A stretch of 64,000 bases of DNA from an uncultured Acidobacteriota bacterium (GTDB lineage Bacteria; Acidobacteriota; Blastocatellia; RBC074): positions 62,001 through 126,000 of the forward strand of contig CADECP010000017.1 of assembly GCA_902825875.1 (NCBI GenBank). The letters run 5' to 3'. Both the position numbers and the translations under genes were made by a program. How positions within the stretch are numbered: position 1 is the first letter of the stretch; the number at the start of each line of letters is the position of its first letter. Of this stretch, positions 26,660-35,054 are shown in pieces. The notes under the pieces were generated by a model. It was not told the origin of the DNA, searched no databases, and saw only the letters and a program-made list of their open reading frames with translations.

Positions 26660-27736
26660 TTACTTTAGCCTCGGCACATGAACCGTGAATGGCACGGTGA
26701 TGATTTTGTCTTTGCGTTGGAATTGCGACCAGATGCGGTAATTGCCAGGTCGTGGAAAGAAAGTGTCAAAAACCACGTCAGGTTTGCACGGCAGTTTGGC
26801 GCGTTCTTCCAGACTCAATTCTTCGGGAATCATTTCGGTCGGATGCGAATGCAGATAATCAGTTCCGTCTTCGCTGAGAATCAACGTGTGCCCCCAGGCC
26901 CCCAAATAAGGTTTCAAATCATCAACAGGCTGACCGGATTTTTCGTCAACCAGATGGTAATGCAGTTCGGCAGACTTGCCTGAAAACGGTTCCGCCGGAT
27001 CGAACTTCAATTCAAAGCGAGTTCCGTCAACGACTCTGGCCAGCTTATCGCCAACGGGTTTGTCGGGAACCAGCCGAGCGTAGGACGACATCAAATCGCC
27101 TTTGAACCCGGCAGTCACCAAATTGTGATGTGTGACTTGCGGCGTGCCGCCATTCGGAAAGAAGTCGCAGAAGAGTTTGTAATATCCGGCTTTCGGCAGA
27201 TTGGTCACAATCGTAAAGCTGCCGTCAGGTTGTTTGTCCGGGTGAATGTGCTGAAACTCTTCAAAGTCCTGACTGACGACAAATAAGTGAAACGGCATAT
27301 CGTGCAGGATGTTGAACTGTTTGATCTGTTTGCCGGTCGAAGGATGAAAGACCGTGAACCGAAACCTGGCTTTTTGCCCGGCTCGCGGCGGCGCAGGATT
27401 GGTTTGAATCTTGACGACAAAATCGCTGGCTTCAGGGGGAGCCGCTTTGACCAGTTTCATTTTGCACTTCGGGCAAGTTTCCGGCTTGTTGGAAACCACG
27501 TCCGGGTGCATTGGGCAAACATAAAAACTGTCGCTGCTGAGCGTCCCGGCTTTGGTCGCCACCAGCTTCATATTGCACTTTTGGCAATTGCCCGGCACTT
27601 TGGAACTGACATCGGGATGCATCGGGCAAACGTACACAAGCTGTTCTGGCGGCTGCGGGTCTTGCCCAAATGTCGAAAGCCCCAACGAAGTAAACGCCAA
27701 GCCGCCAACCAAAAACTGTCTTCGATTCCTGCTCAT
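26660..27736 (-). CDS. Secreted protein with two heavy-metal-binding (CPMHP) domains
   Basis: 358 residues with a Tat-like signal (NRRQFLVGG, residues 4-12). Two 25-residue domains follow, each YVCPMHPDV...CxKCxMKLV (about 33-60 and 68-95); this is the metal-binding domain often found on copper-efflux proteins and CusA/CopZ partners. The remainder (about 105-358) is beta-rich with HDMPFHLFVV, EFQHIHPD, HYHLVD and DYLHSHP: histidine-rich, with cupredoxin- or FixH-like character. Inference: an envelope copper or heavy-metal binding protein. The next gene upstream ends 16 bases away, so it may be co-transcribed with the MFS transporter. Confidence 0.8.
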   Translation of the reverse strand: MSRNRRQFLVGGLAFTSLGLSTFGQDPQPPEQLVYVCPMHPDVSSKVPGNCQKCNMKLVATKAGTLSSDSFYVCPMHPDVVSNKPETCPKCKMKLVKAAPPEASDFVVKIQTNPAPPRAGQKARFRFTVFHPSTGKQIKQFNILHDMPFHLFVVSQDFEEFQHIHPDKQPDGSFTIVTNLPKAGYYKLFCDFFPNGGTPQVTHHNLVTAGFKGDLMSSYARLVPDKPVGDKLARVVDGTRFELKFDPAEPFSGKSAELHYHLVDEKSGQPVDDLKPYLGAWGHTLILSEDGTDYLHSHPTEMIPEELSLEERAKLPCKPDVVFDTFFPRPGNYRIWSQFQRKDKIITVPFTVHVPRLK

Positions 27737-27751
27737 TACAACCTCGACAAA

Positions 27752-29092
27752 TTACTGTTTTGTTGCCGCACGCTGCAAAAACTGTTGCAGCTTTTCCATA
27801 TCTCCAGCCACAGTGCGCGCCCCAGCAAACAACACGGCGGCCAAAATCAACGAAACAACAGGCGCAACGTAAAAGGCGCTGTGCAATCCGGTGGCGCGGA
27901 AAGATTCTGCCATTACTGTCGCTCCTGCGTCAGTCATTGCCTGCTTGGCAAAATAATCACTCAAGTTGCCAAGAATCTTCGCGCCGAAAGCTCCACCCAG
28001 CAAGTACATGGCGAAAAAGTAAAGCGCCATCGCCGTGCCGCGTAAACTCGGCTCAACCACGTCCTGCACCGCCGGGTACACCGTCACGTAATACACATAA
28101 ATCATCATCCAGCCGACGCCCATCAAAATCATAAAACTGGTCAGCGAGCCTTTCGGTACATTCAGCGCCAGATAAACACAGGGCGTGGAAATCAACAGTG
28201 ACCAGGCAGACACAAGCATTCTTCCGTTCGGACTTTTTTTGCGCGCCCAATCTGCGGCCAATCCTCCGCCAAGCAAACCGACAACGCCAACTGCACCCAG
28301 AACCACAGCGGAAACATAACCTGCATCGGCCACATCCAGGCCGTGATAGCGCCCCAGGTAGAGCGGCATGAAGGAATTGACCGCATAAGCATTGAAGTTA
28401 TGGAGCGCGCCAGACAGGATGATCCACCACATGGTCGGAATGCTCAGCACGCGGCGGTAAGGCTCCCAGCCGGTGTGATGTTCGTGTTCGATCTTGACGG
28501 CCTCAGTCGCGCCGCGCTTCGGCTCTTTGATGAAAAACGCCAGTCCCGCCAGAATCAACCCTGGAATGGCAGCAATCAACAAGGTTCGTCGCCAGCCGTA
28601 ATTTTTGGCAATCACGCCGCCGAACATATTGCTGAGAAAAATGCCTATGGGCAGCCCCAACATGAAAATCGAAGTCGCGCGCGCCCGCTTGCTGGCCGGA
28701 TACAAATCGCCGATCAAGGAATTGCCCGCCGGAGAACAACTCGCTTCGCCGACACCAACCAACATTCGCGCGACAAACAACGAAAGATAATTCCACGCCG
28801 CCGCGCCAGCCGCCGTGAACAAACTCCAGGCAGCAACGCCAATGCTCAAAATCCGCGACCGATTTCCGCGATCAGCCCAACGCCCTAGCGGAACACCGAC
28901 CGCGGCGTAAATCAACGTGAAGGCCATCGCCATATTTCCGAAGTCGGAGTCTGTCAGCTTGAATTCGTCAATGATCGGTTTTCCAACTGAAGCAGCTATC
29001 TGCCGGTCGAAAAAGTTCATCGTGTTGATGAGAAACAGAACGACCAGAGCAAACCACGCCTGATTTTGATTAGGGTTTTGATTTTCGTTCAT
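27752..29092 (-). CDS. MFS transporter (spinster-like)
   Basis: 446 residues from the ATG at 29092 (MNENQNPNQNQ); the frame extends to 29173 but that part is not hydrophobic or conserved. About twelve spans. NTMNFFDRQIAASVGKPI, PLGRWADRGNRSRIL, GVGEASCSPAGNSLIGDLYP and GWRRTLLIAAIPG are typical of the spinster-like branch related to ExuT/hexuronate and sphingolipid transporters. The substrate is not known. It lies upstream of the heavy-metal-binding gene and downstream of an enoyl-CoA hydratase gene. Confidence 0.88.
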   Translation of the reverse strand: MNENQNPNQNQAWFALVVLFLINTMNFFDRQIAASVGKPIIDEFKLTDSDFGNMAMAFTLIYAAVGVPLGRWADRGNRSRILSIGVAAWSLFTAAGAAAWNYLSLFVARMLVGVGEASCSPAGNSLIGDLYPASKRARATSIFMLGLPIGIFLSNMFGGVIAKNYGWRRTLLIAAIPGLILAGLAFFIKEPKRGATEAVKIEHEHHTGWEPYRRVLSIPTMWWIILSGALHNFNAYAVNSFMPLYLGRYHGLDVADAGYVSAVVLGAVGVVGLLGGGLAADWARKKSPNGRMLVSAWSLLISTPCVYLALNVPKGSLTSFMILMGVGWMMIYVYYVTVYPAVQDVVEPSLRGTAMALYFFAMYLLGGAFGAKILGNLSDYFAKQAMTDAGATVMAESFRATGLHSAFYVAPVVSLILAAVLFAGARTVAGDMEKLQQFLQRAATKQ

Positions 29093-29192
29093 TGTCTTTA
29101 AGTGGTAGGTGGATGGCGGCTGGCAATAAGTGAAAGCCGCCAAGTTGAAAAAGTTTCTTCTACTTGCCGTCAATCACCTGTTACCGGCCACC

Positions 29193-29972
29193 TTAATTGC
29201 CTTTGAAATTTGGTTTGCGTTTTTCGAGGAATGCCGAAACGCCTTCTTTGAAATCTGCGGAACGGAAACAATCACCTTGCCCGACGGCTTCAAATTCCAG
29301 CGCGGCAGCCAAATCGGATTGAGCAGAAGCGTTCAGCGCGGCTTTGATTTTCGCCAAAGCCAGGCCGGGCGAAGCGACCAGCTTGCGAGTCAATTCATCC
29401 ACCGCATCATCGAGTTTTTCCGCTGGCACAACACGGTTAATCATTCCCATTTCCAGCGCCTGCTGAGACGAAATCGGCTCGCCCAGCGCCATCAATTCAA
29501 ACGCGCGGCAATAACCGACAGCTCGCGGCAGGAAATAAGTCCCGCCACCATCCGGCATCAACCCGATTTTGACAAACACCTGCCCGAAAAAGGCTTGATC
29601 CGAAGCGACGATGAAATCCGCCGCCAGCGCGTAATTGCAGCCGACTCCGGCGGCGTGGCCGTGAACTCGCGCGATGATCGGTTTCGGCAAATCACGCATC
29701 GCTTGAATGCCCGGATTGACTCCGGCGCGAAGCGAAGCCGTCACGTCATGCGTCGCGTCACCGCTGCCAAATCCCTGCACATCGGCTCCGGCGCAAAAGG
29801 CATCGCCCGCACCGGTCATAACAATGACTTTGGTTTCGTCCGTAGCGGAACGCTTGATTTCGTCGCCGATGAATTTGAACGCTTCAAAATCCAGCGCATT
29901 GCGACGTTTGGGATTGTTGAACGTAATCCGCTTGACGCCGTTTTCCAGCGAAACCAGCACTTTGTCTGACAC
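29193..29972 (-). CDS. Enoyl-CoA hydratase/isomerase family protein
   Basis: 259 residues of crotonase fold. The oxyanion-hole residues are in AFCAGADVQGF and HGHAAGVGCNYALAADF; FVKIGLMPDGGGTYFLPRAVG is the next conserved block. The Asp at the position after GLMP and the lack of the usual Glu in the first glycine-rich loop suggest an isomerase or PaaG/PaaB-like member rather than a classic hydratase, but this is uncertain. Cytoplasmic, in fatty-acid or aromatic-CoA degradation. Confidence 0.9.
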   Translation of the reverse strand: MSDKVLVSLENGVKRITFNNPKRRNALDFEAFKFIGDEIKRSATDETKVIVMTGAGDAFCAGADVQGFGSGDATHDVTASLRAGVNPGIQAMRDLPKPIIARVHGHAAGVGCNYALAADFIVASDQAFFGQVFVKIGLMPDGGGTYFLPRAVGYCRAFELMALGEPISSQQALEMGMINRVVPAEKLDDAVDELTRKLVASPGLALAKIKAALNASAQSDLAAALEFEAVGQGDCFRSADFKEGVSAFLEKRKPNFKGN

Positions 29973-30076
29973 TGCCGACTCTCCTTATCTATTGGGTTAT
30001 GTTGAAGAAAAAGGTGGAACCAAAAGCGGGCGCATTCTGGCTTAGCAGGCTGAGTTTTACAACCAACGGCAGGCAA

Positions 30077-31339
30077 TCAATCGCCGCGAATGGCGACGAC
30101 CGGGTCGAGTTTGGCGGCGCGTATGGCTGGCCACATTCCGGCGATCAATCCAACCGAAACCGAGGTCAGGAAACCGGCCAGAATTGCCCATATCGGAACA
30201 GCGGCGGGAAAGTTGACGACCAGTTGCAGCGCGAAGGCAAACAAAAATCCAACCGCGATGCCGATGATTCCGCCAAAGCCTGTCAGCGTGATGGCTTCGA
30301 TCAAAAACTGCGTCAGCACATCTCTGCGGCGAGCGCCCAACGCGCGGCGAATGCCGATTTCCGGCGACCGTTCCGTCACGGAAACCAGCATGATGTTCAT
30401 GACGCCTACGCCGCCGACCAGCAATCCGGCCAATGCAATTGGAACGACCAACGCAGCCAGCGCGACGATGATTTGTTGGACGACTTCAAAAACCTGTTCG
30501 GCTCGGTTAGCGCCAAAATTGTTTTCGGCTCCGCTCGGAACGTTGCGGCGAATGCGAAGCGTCGTAGTGACCTGTTCTATGACATCGTCCACTTTTCCCG
30601 CCGGAGCGCGCACGACAATCGCCACGCCTTCGATCTCCGGGTACTGTTTGGCAATGGTTTCAAACGGAGCGTAAACGATTCGTTCATCCAGTTCGTCGCT
30701 GCCGATGACGCCTTCGCCGGAGGATTTGGTCAACACGCCAACCACACGATACACGCGGCCATCAATTCGCACTTCCTGATCCACCGGATCGGTTTCTTCA
30801 AACAACTGCGAAGCGATTCCCTGCCCAATGACGCACACCGGCACGCGATTGATGCGTTCGGCGTAAGTGAAAAACCTGCCGCGTTCTACGCTGACCGAAA
30901 CGATTTCGGGGAAGTTTTCCCAGACGCCCAGAATCAGCGGATTGATGGCTTCGCGGCCACGCGCACTCATCGAAGCCTTGTTCGCCGACGGTCCGTAACT
31001 GCCGCGAATTTTTTGCGGCGACACGGCTTGCGGTTTGTCGAGTGCCGCCACGGCCAGAGCGTCTTCGTAGGTCAGGTCTTTGCGTTGGCGCTCTTCGGCA
31101 GAAGGCCGCCGAAACGATGGGCCGATCTTTTCTTCTTTGGTGAAGTAAATGGCATTGGGCGCGCTCTTTTCGCTGACCGCCGCCACGCGAGCCGACAATC
31201 CGGTCAGCACCGAACCAACCATCACAACCACCGCCGTACCTATGACGACTCCAAGCAACGTCAGCGCCGACCGCAACTTGTGCGTTCGCAAACTGTCGAA
31301 CACGGTGATGACTATGTCTTTGAGAATCTGTGTTTGCAT
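30077..31339 (-). CDS. MacB-like ABC transporter permease
   Basis: 420 residues: one N-terminal span (LRSALTLLGVVIGTAVVVMVGSVL), a periplasmic MacB-PCD domain, then three spans near 275-405. EIGIRRALGARRRDVLTQFLIEA is the coupling helix and LDPVVAIRGD the usual C terminus. It is a single FtsX unit, so it likely works as a dimer or as a heterodimer with the adjacent permease (36 bases upstream). No ATPase gene is next to it. Confidence 0.9.
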   Translation of the reverse strand: MQTQILKDIVITVFDSLRTHKLRSALTLLGVVIGTAVVVMVGSVLTGLSARVAAVSEKSAPNAIYFTKEEKIGPSFRRPSAEERQRKDLTYEDALAVAALDKPQAVSPQKIRGSYGPSANKASMSARGREAINPLILGVWENFPEIVSVSVERGRFFTYAERINRVPVCVIGQGIASQLFEETDPVDQEVRIDGRVYRVVGVLTKSSGEGVIGSDELDERIVYAPFETIAKQYPEIEGVAIVVRAPAGKVDDVIEQVTTTLRIRRNVPSGAENNFGANRAEQVFEVVQQIIVALAALVVPIALAGLLVGGVGVMNIMLVSVTERSPEIGIRRALGARRRDVLTQFLIEAITLTGFGGIIGIAVGFLFAFALQLVVNFPAAVPIWAILAGFLTSVSVGLIAGMWPAIRAAKLDPVVAIRGD

Positions 31340-31374
31340 AAAACCACCCGCTTCCTACCGGTCGCGGTACTGAC

Positions 31375-32718
31375 TCATTCCTTCCTCAACGCTTCAATCG
31401 GACTCAACCGCGAAGCGCGGCGAGCGGGAAAGACTCCGAAGACAACGCCGACCAGGCAGGAAATCAGAATTGCGGCGACCAACGCCCACACAGGAACGGC
31501 AACCGGGAAACCGCTCAACTTTGCGATTGCCCAAACCAGCGCTGTCGAAATCATCATACCGACCAAACCGCCCAGCAAGGTCAGCAACGAAGATTCCAAC
31601 AGGAACTGCGCCAGAATGTCTTTGCGCCGAGCGCCAATCGCCAGACGAATTCCGATTTCGCGCGTTCGTTCCGTCACCGAAGCCAGCATCATATTCATCA
31701 CGACAATTCCGCCAACCGCCAGAGCGATTCCTGTCAACGGATACAAAACCGAACCGACGATACGAGTCAGCAAACTGGTCACGGCTTCGACACTTTTGGC
31801 AGTGATGATGCTGAAATTGTCGCTGTCGCCGTAACTCAATCGCCGCTGGGCGCGCATGCCGAAGCGCGCAATTTCTTCGACTTGTTCGTTGGGAACTTCG
31901 ACGCCGGGTTTGGCTTTGACCAACATTGAAATCGAACGCGAGCGCGCGCCGAAGACTTTGGCAAAGGTTCCCAGCGGAATTTGCACAAATCCATCCTGCG
32001 AAGCTCCGAACGAAGAACCGCGTGGAGCCGCAACGCCTATGACTTCGTATTCGGCGGAACCGAGTTTGATGAATTGCCCGATTGGGTCACGGTCGGGAAA
32101 CAGAAATTCGTCCACGTCCGAACCGATGACGCACACCGAGCGGCGGTTTTCGCCGTCAAAATCGGTCATGTCTCTGCCATTGACGACTTTGATCGTTGAA
32201 AGAGCGGCGATGTTGGCGGTCACTCCCTGCACGGCGATTCCTTGCAACGAATTGTTGCCGCGTTGAGCCGGAAGCGCCGCGTCAATTTGCGCGCCGACTT
32301 CCATACGATCGCCAATGCGCTGGCGCAAACCGGCAATGTCTTCGATGGTGATGTCCGGGCGTTTGGCCAACGCTTCGGCAAAAGATTGCGCGTCGCCGAG
32401 AAAATCCTGAAAGGAAGCTTTGTCAATTCGTGCGATGCCGGGGCCGAGCGAGGACGCTGTCTGTTTGATGTAATTCTGCGCGCCTTCCAACAAGGCGGCG
32501 ACAAATGTCACGACGGCGACACCAATCACCACGCCGATGATCGTCAAACTCGAACGCAGCCGATTGGCCAAAATCGCGCTGGCAGCAACACGAAACGCTT
32601 CGCCCCAGCGCGATAAACCAAACCGAATTCGATACTGCTTGTTTTGAGCTTTCCCGGCAGTGACGATTTGATCGCCTACTTCAGATTCGCGGTTATTGAG
32701 AATCGCATCTTTGAACAC
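31375..32718 (-). CDS. MacB-like ABC transporter permease
   Basis: 447 residues with a polar N-terminal extension before the first span (RLRSSLTIIGVVIGVAVVTFVAALL, about 53-75). A periplasmic domain and three C-terminal spans follow, with EIGIRLAIGARRKDILAQFLLES as coupling helix and LSPIEALRKE at the end. The start is a GTG at 32718 with a poor ribosome site, so a later start near residue 40 is possible. Homologous to the next gene but clearly diverged; the two may form a heterodimeric exporter with an ATPase encoded elsewhere. Confidence 0.87.
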   Translation of the reverse strand: MFKDAILNNRESEVGDQIVTAGKAQNKQYRIRFGLSRWGEAFRVAASAILANRLRSSLTIIGVVIGVAVVTFVAALLEGAQNYIKQTASSLGPGIARIDKASFQDFLGDAQSFAEALAKRPDITIEDIAGLRQRIGDRMEVGAQIDAALPAQRGNNSLQGIAVQGVTANIAALSTIKVVNGRDMTDFDGENRRSVCVIGSDVDEFLFPDRDPIGQFIKLGSAEYEVIGVAAPRGSSFGASQDGFVQIPLGTFAKVFGARSRSISMLVKAKPGVEVPNEQVEEIARFGMRAQRRLSYGDSDNFSIITAKSVEAVTSLLTRIVGSVLYPLTGIALAVGGIVVMNMMLASVTERTREIGIRLAIGARRKDILAQFLLESSLLTLLGGLVGMMISTALVWAIAKLSGFPVAVPVWALVAAILISCLVGVVFGVFPARRASRLSPIEALRKE

Positions 32719-32896
32719 GGTGATGCTTTATCGCTCAGACGACTGGCGTCTGTCACGTCAGATTCGACTTTTGGCATGTAGCTAGTCCAAGACAACCGTT
32801 GTCGCAGGTCAAAAAACCAGACTTTATCCAGAGCGCCACTGTGATTTTCATCTGCAAAAACGCTCTGCAAAGAAATATAGAGATCAAGAAAATGCT

Positions 32897-33032
32897 TTCC
32901 CGCGGATGACGCGAATAAACGCAGATACTTTGGAGATGCCTTTCGATAGGTTTAGTCGGCTCAACAAAATGGCTGATTCTCAACTTGGCCAAACCACCTT
33001 TTTATTCGCGTCATCAGCGTGATTCGCGGGAA
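32897..33032. repeat. Inverted repeat pair
   Basis: GATGACGCGAATAAA (32905-32919) recurs inverted as TTTATTCGCGTCATC (33001-33015), flanked by CCCGCG and CGCGGG arms. The rest of the 32719-33093 gap shows no gene. It looks like a small non-autonomous intergenic element. Confidence 0.6.
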
Positions 33033-33093
33033 GGTTTTTCTTAAAAGCTATAGTTCTTCGCAGAGCGTTTATTTTGGGGGTTGATTGAGTTGC

Positions 33094-33550
33094 TTACTGT
33101 TTCTTGCTCTTCGCTTCCATCCAGCGTTTGAACTGATCCCAACTGGTCATATTCGGACGTGGGGTCGTCAATCGGCGGAGCTTCCTGCCACAAAGGCCAG
33201 TTGGTTTTGACTTCATTGCGAATAATGTCCGGCACGTCGTCCCAACCGTTGACGCGCAAACCGGCAGTGTGAAACACGACGACACCGGGGCGGTCGCCCA
33301 TTTTCATCCACGGCAGCCATTTTGAAATCCGCGCCCACGAAACCGTCGCGTCGTCCGATCCGGTTTTGGCCGGGTCCAGCAATTCGTTTTCGCCCGGCAC
33401 GCGGCTGTACACACCGCCTTTCCACCAATACACCGCCGGTTTGCCGTCTTCGGTCGAACATTGAACTTTTTGCCTGGCTTTAACGGCGTCTGCCGGCTTG
33501 CTCAAATCCATCTGCACGTTACAAAACCGCGCGTGTAAACAAGCGAACAA
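33094..33550 (-). pseudogene. Decayed DUF1838-family gene (internal deletion and frameshift)
   Basis: The visible start region DLSKPADAVKARQKVQC and KPAVYWWKGGVYSRVPGE matches the N-terminal part of DUF1838 proteins as I know them. It then jumps to the C-terminal part (SWARISKWLPWMKMGDRPG), so roughly a hundred residues are missing. Near 33160-33163 the frame shifts in a CCCC run (minus strand): removing one C would join IDDP to RPNMTSWDQFKRWMEAKSKKQ, stop at 33094. Without that, translation continues to 33041 with unrelated residues. The first 12 codons have no recognisable signal peptide. The single-base shift could be an assembly error; the deletion could not. Family assignment is from memory of the pattern. 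Confidence 0.6.
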
Positions 33551-33694
33551 GGCAAGCGGGAACTTTCAACATGCTGCTTTCCATCACACGTGAAATCAGT
33601 CCGGCCATCGCTGACTGCGAACTGACGCCATTGCGCTGGTGACGGCATTGCTCGCCGTAGCATCGAAGCACACTCAGTTTACCGACAACACTCC

Positions 33695-34585
33695 TTAAGC
33701 ACGAGCGTCGGTTGAAAGCAGCGGCGCTATCAACCCACGAGCCATTCGTCCGGCGGCAACAATGCGTTCGTAATCAATTCCGGTTTCAATCCCCATCCCA
33801 TTCAGCAGGTAAACCAACTGTTCGGTGGAAACATTGCCGGTCGCGCCTTTGGCAAACTGGCAGCCGCCTAAATTCCCCACCGCCGAATCGAACATTTCCA
33901 CGCCCGCCTGCATCGCCGCGAAGATGTTGGTCAGCGCCATTTTGTAAGTGTCGTGAAAATGCCCGGCCAGCGGTTTCGACGGCCAACGGTCTTTGATGTC
34001 GGCCATCACGTCGTACACTCGATTGGGCAAGGCGCGCCCGATGGTGTCGGCAATGCAAACCTCATCCGCGCCGAGTTCAAAGTATTGATTGGCCAGAGCG
34101 ACGGTTCGTGCGCGCGGCACTTCGCCTTCGTACGGACAAACGAACGACACACCAATCGTCCCGCGCAGGTGAACGCCGTCGGCTTTGGCTTTTTCGGCAA
34201 TGGCGGCGACCTGCTTCATCGAATCGGCCACGCTCATATTGACGTTCTTGACGTTCAAACTTTCCGTCGCCGCCACCACAAAGCCCGCCTCTTTCAACAA
34301 CCCCGTCGCCCGCGCCCGGTCATAGCCTTTTTCATTCGGCAACAAGACTTCAAACGCGACTCCGGGATGTCGCGCGACGACGGCTTGCAACAACGCTTCG
34401 GCGTCGGCCATCTGCGGAACCCATTTCGGCGAAACAAACGAAGTCGCTTCAATGTGGCGAATGCCCGCTCCGACCAGAGCTTCAATCAGCGCAATCTTTT
34501 TTTCGGTTGGCACAAACGCGACTTCCGATTGCAGCCCATCGCGCGGACTGACATCCATGATCGTGACTTGCTTGGGTAAGTTCAT
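33695..34585 (-). CDS. Hydroxymethylglutaryl-CoA lyase-type enzyme
   Basis: 296 residues, normal length. VTIMDVSPRDGLQSE (metal and substrate site), HIEATSFVSPKWVPQMADA, VSFVCPYEGEVP, ADTIGRALP, GHFHDTYKMALTNIFAA with the metal-binding HxH, and the catalytic-Cys loop FDSAVGNLGGCQFAKGATGNVSTEQ are all present. It would split HMG-CoA (or a related citramalyl-type CoA ester) into acetyl-CoA and acetoacetate. A CaiB-type CoA-transferase remnant lies 50 bases upstream; such enzymes are common partners, suggesting the pathway has partly decayed here. Confidence 0.92.
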   Translation of the reverse strand: MNLPKQVTIMDVSPRDGLQSEVAFVPTEKKIALIEALVGAGIRHIEATSFVSPKWVPQMADAEALLQAVVARHPGVAFEVLLPNEKGYDRARATGLLKEAGFVVAATESLNVKNVNMSVADSMKQVAAIAEKAKADGVHLRGTIGVSFVCPYEGEVPRARTVALANQYFELGADEVCIADTIGRALPNRVYDVMADIKDRWPSKPLAGHFHDTYKMALTNIFAAMQAGVEMFDSAVGNLGGCQFAKGATGNVSTEQLVYLLNGMGIETGIDYERIVAAGRMARGLIAPLLSTDARA

Positions 34586-34636
34586 CGTGGCCTTTCATTT
34601 TGAAAACAGCGGCAGCAGCCTTCTGCGGACAAGGTT

Positions 34637-34852
34637 TCAGATCACACCGTCGGCAGCGAGTTTCGCAATCACGTCTTCGCTCATCCCCAGCAAGCCGCAG
34701 TAAATTTCCCTGTTGTGCGCGCCGAGCGGCGGGCCGATCCATTCGGTGCGGCCAGGAGTTTCGCTCAGTTTCGGAACGAAGGCCGACAGTTTGACCCTCT
34801 CGCCGTTGCCCAGGTCTGCGTCTTCAAACAGGCCGCGCGCAATGCCGCCAAG
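34637..34852 (-). pseudogene. C-terminal remnant of a CaiB/BaiF family CoA-transferase
   Basis: From the stop at 34637 back to an in-frame TGA at 34853-34855 there are 71 codons, starting LGGIARGLFEDADLGNGE and including KLSETPG, PPLGAHNREIY and LGMSEDVIAKLAADGVI. This matches the last part of CaiB/BaiF enzymes (about 400 residues). No start codon or N-terminal domains remain. Between 34856 and 35054 nothing else is recognisable. The remnant is oriented to be the upstream gene of the HMG-CoA lyase. Confidence 0.75.
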
Positions 34853-35054
34853 TCACTTCCGCCAACCACGACGATGAAAACGCGATCCACCTGGGATTTC
34901 GCACTTTCCAGACCGAATTGCGATTCGCCAGACGGAACGTTGGTCAGGTGGTGCAAACCGCTATAAACTTTTTTGCCGTGATGTACGAACTTGCGTGACT
35001 TGAAACAGGCTGGCATACGCCGCAGGGCCAAAACTGATTCAGGCGGCTTCTCGC

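Noticed and set aside
29999-31834. Plus-strand open frame of 611 codons
   Set aside because: Antisense to two MacB-like permeases with clear motifs; no credible start or fold.
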